Source: Hermatobates lingyangjiaoensis (Eukaryota; Arthropoda; Insecta; Hemiptera; Hermatobatidae). From it: 64,000 nucleotides of DNA. The notes below the pieces were generated by a model. That model was not told the origin of the DNA. It searched no databases and saw only the letters and a program-made list of their open reading frames with translations. Shown in pieces: positions 63,324 to 64,000 of the stretch. How positions within the stretch are numbered: position 1 is the first letter of the stretch; the number at the start of each line of letters is the position of its first letter. The stretch spans positions 683,001-747,000 of the forward strand of contig JAPFBL010000118.1 in NCBI GenBank assembly GCA_026182355.1, written 5' to 3'. A program made the position numbers and the translations under genes.

Positions 63324-64000
63324 CTGGAATATCATGCTTACTTGTATAGGATACATAAAAAAACAAACAAAAACTACTAAAATTAAAAGAATTATCAACA
63401 TCATACATCAGAAACAAATTTCAGGCTCATTTATTTATATAGTATCACTATTCCTAGTTTTTTGTTAGCCATGTTCCATCTAAATTAGTAATTCAAAACC
63501 TGGATATGTGAAACCTGATTTGTATCATAGCCACCTATTGACCACGCTAACGAACAGTTACCTATTGTGAAATTCTGTTTGTACCTAGTAGTTTCATAGC
63601 AGAAAGAGATTATGCAAATTTGAAACTGAGTGTCAATTGTGGTTTTATTTTCCTCTGGTTTATCAAAACTTATTTTCCCTTTCTTGAATTCATATTTTTG
63701 TTTCGTTTTAGCAAAACTATGTTTTGATTTATTTTTTCCTGCAACCACTCAGCAGAAAATCCTGCTGGGTAGGACTCATGTATATTTGTAAAAAAGGGAA
63801 AATACGAGTATAAGAAAAATGAAATGAGAGAGGTAGAAATAAATTAAAAAATAAATAGAACAATGATGTAGAAATATAAAAATTAAAAGGAAATCAATAA
63901 GTGGTACTAGATATAATCGACATTATGATCAGGATCCACTTCTGCCCATTAACCCGAGAGCAGGCCTCACCTAAGTTAGAGCTAGTTTTAGAGTACACCT
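63324..64000. other. BAG6 intron up to window edge
   Basis: Upstream of exon 63323 in transcript sense. No further exon with the required phase (one overhanging G) is evident. 63485-63600 has a frame with a possible GT donor, but its phase does not fit. The ubiquitin-like N-terminal exons should lie past 64000. Confidence 0.5.

Noticed and set aside
1..64000. CRISPR array, operon or prokaryotic features
   Set aside because: Spliced genes, animal orthologues and eukaryotic transposons exclude a prokaryotic origin; repeats are not regularly spaced with unique spacers.

Overview
The window is AT-rich nuclear DNA from an animal, most likely an arthropod and probably an insect. The evidence is spliced genes with GT-AG introns and orthologues of animal housekeeping genes. 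It also includes mariner, hAT, Helitron and tRNA-SINE insertions, and SINE tails made of the arthropod-type TTAGG pentamer. I could not name the species.

Three protein-coding genes can be rebuilt exon by exon with consistent reading phase. (1) 530-18493, plus strand: the last 14 exons (731 codons) of Raptor, the scaffold subunit of TORC1, from its HEAT-like repeats through the C-terminal WD40 propeller. The 5' part lies before the window. (2) 46422-25469, minus strand: a complete 8-exon gene for a 579-residue secreted leucine-rich-repeat protein, not assigned to a named family. (3) 63323-47804, minus strand: the last 12 exons (about 618 codons) of BAG6 (Scythe/BAT3), including the diagnostic C-terminal tail. 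Its 5' exons lie beyond the right edge. Raptor and the LRR gene are tail-to-tail. BAG6 and the LRR gene are in tandem on the minus strand. The products have no known joint pathway.

Most of the remaining sequence is introns and spacers filled with mobile DNA: three hAT elements with 8-10 bp target duplications, a Helitron, a deleted Tc1/mariner-type element, a mariner fragment and non-LTR retrotransposon RNase H remnants. There is also a tRNA-derived SINE family with two alternative 3' ends (one tailed with TTAGG repeats), an approximately 160 bp minisatellite with 15-19 nt G runs, and several unclassified dispersed repeats.

The most striking content is a set of about 35 fold-back (inverted-repeat) elements or single arms of several unrelated families, scattered through all three genes and often abutting (TA)n tracts. 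Despite unrelated sequences, the well-preserved ones carry the same small RNA motif: CUGANGA, a short helix, GAAA, a self-complementary 4-6 nt block, one nucleotide, then a 3-5 nt block that pairs with the bases just before CUGANGA. This is the layout of a minimal type I hammerhead ribozyme whose helix III can only form between two molecules. The palindrome and stem I change together between families, which is good internal evidence that the structure matters. Hammerheads are known in Penelope-like retroelements and retrozymes. No reverse transcriptase is visible here, so these look like non-autonomous or pLTR-like relics.
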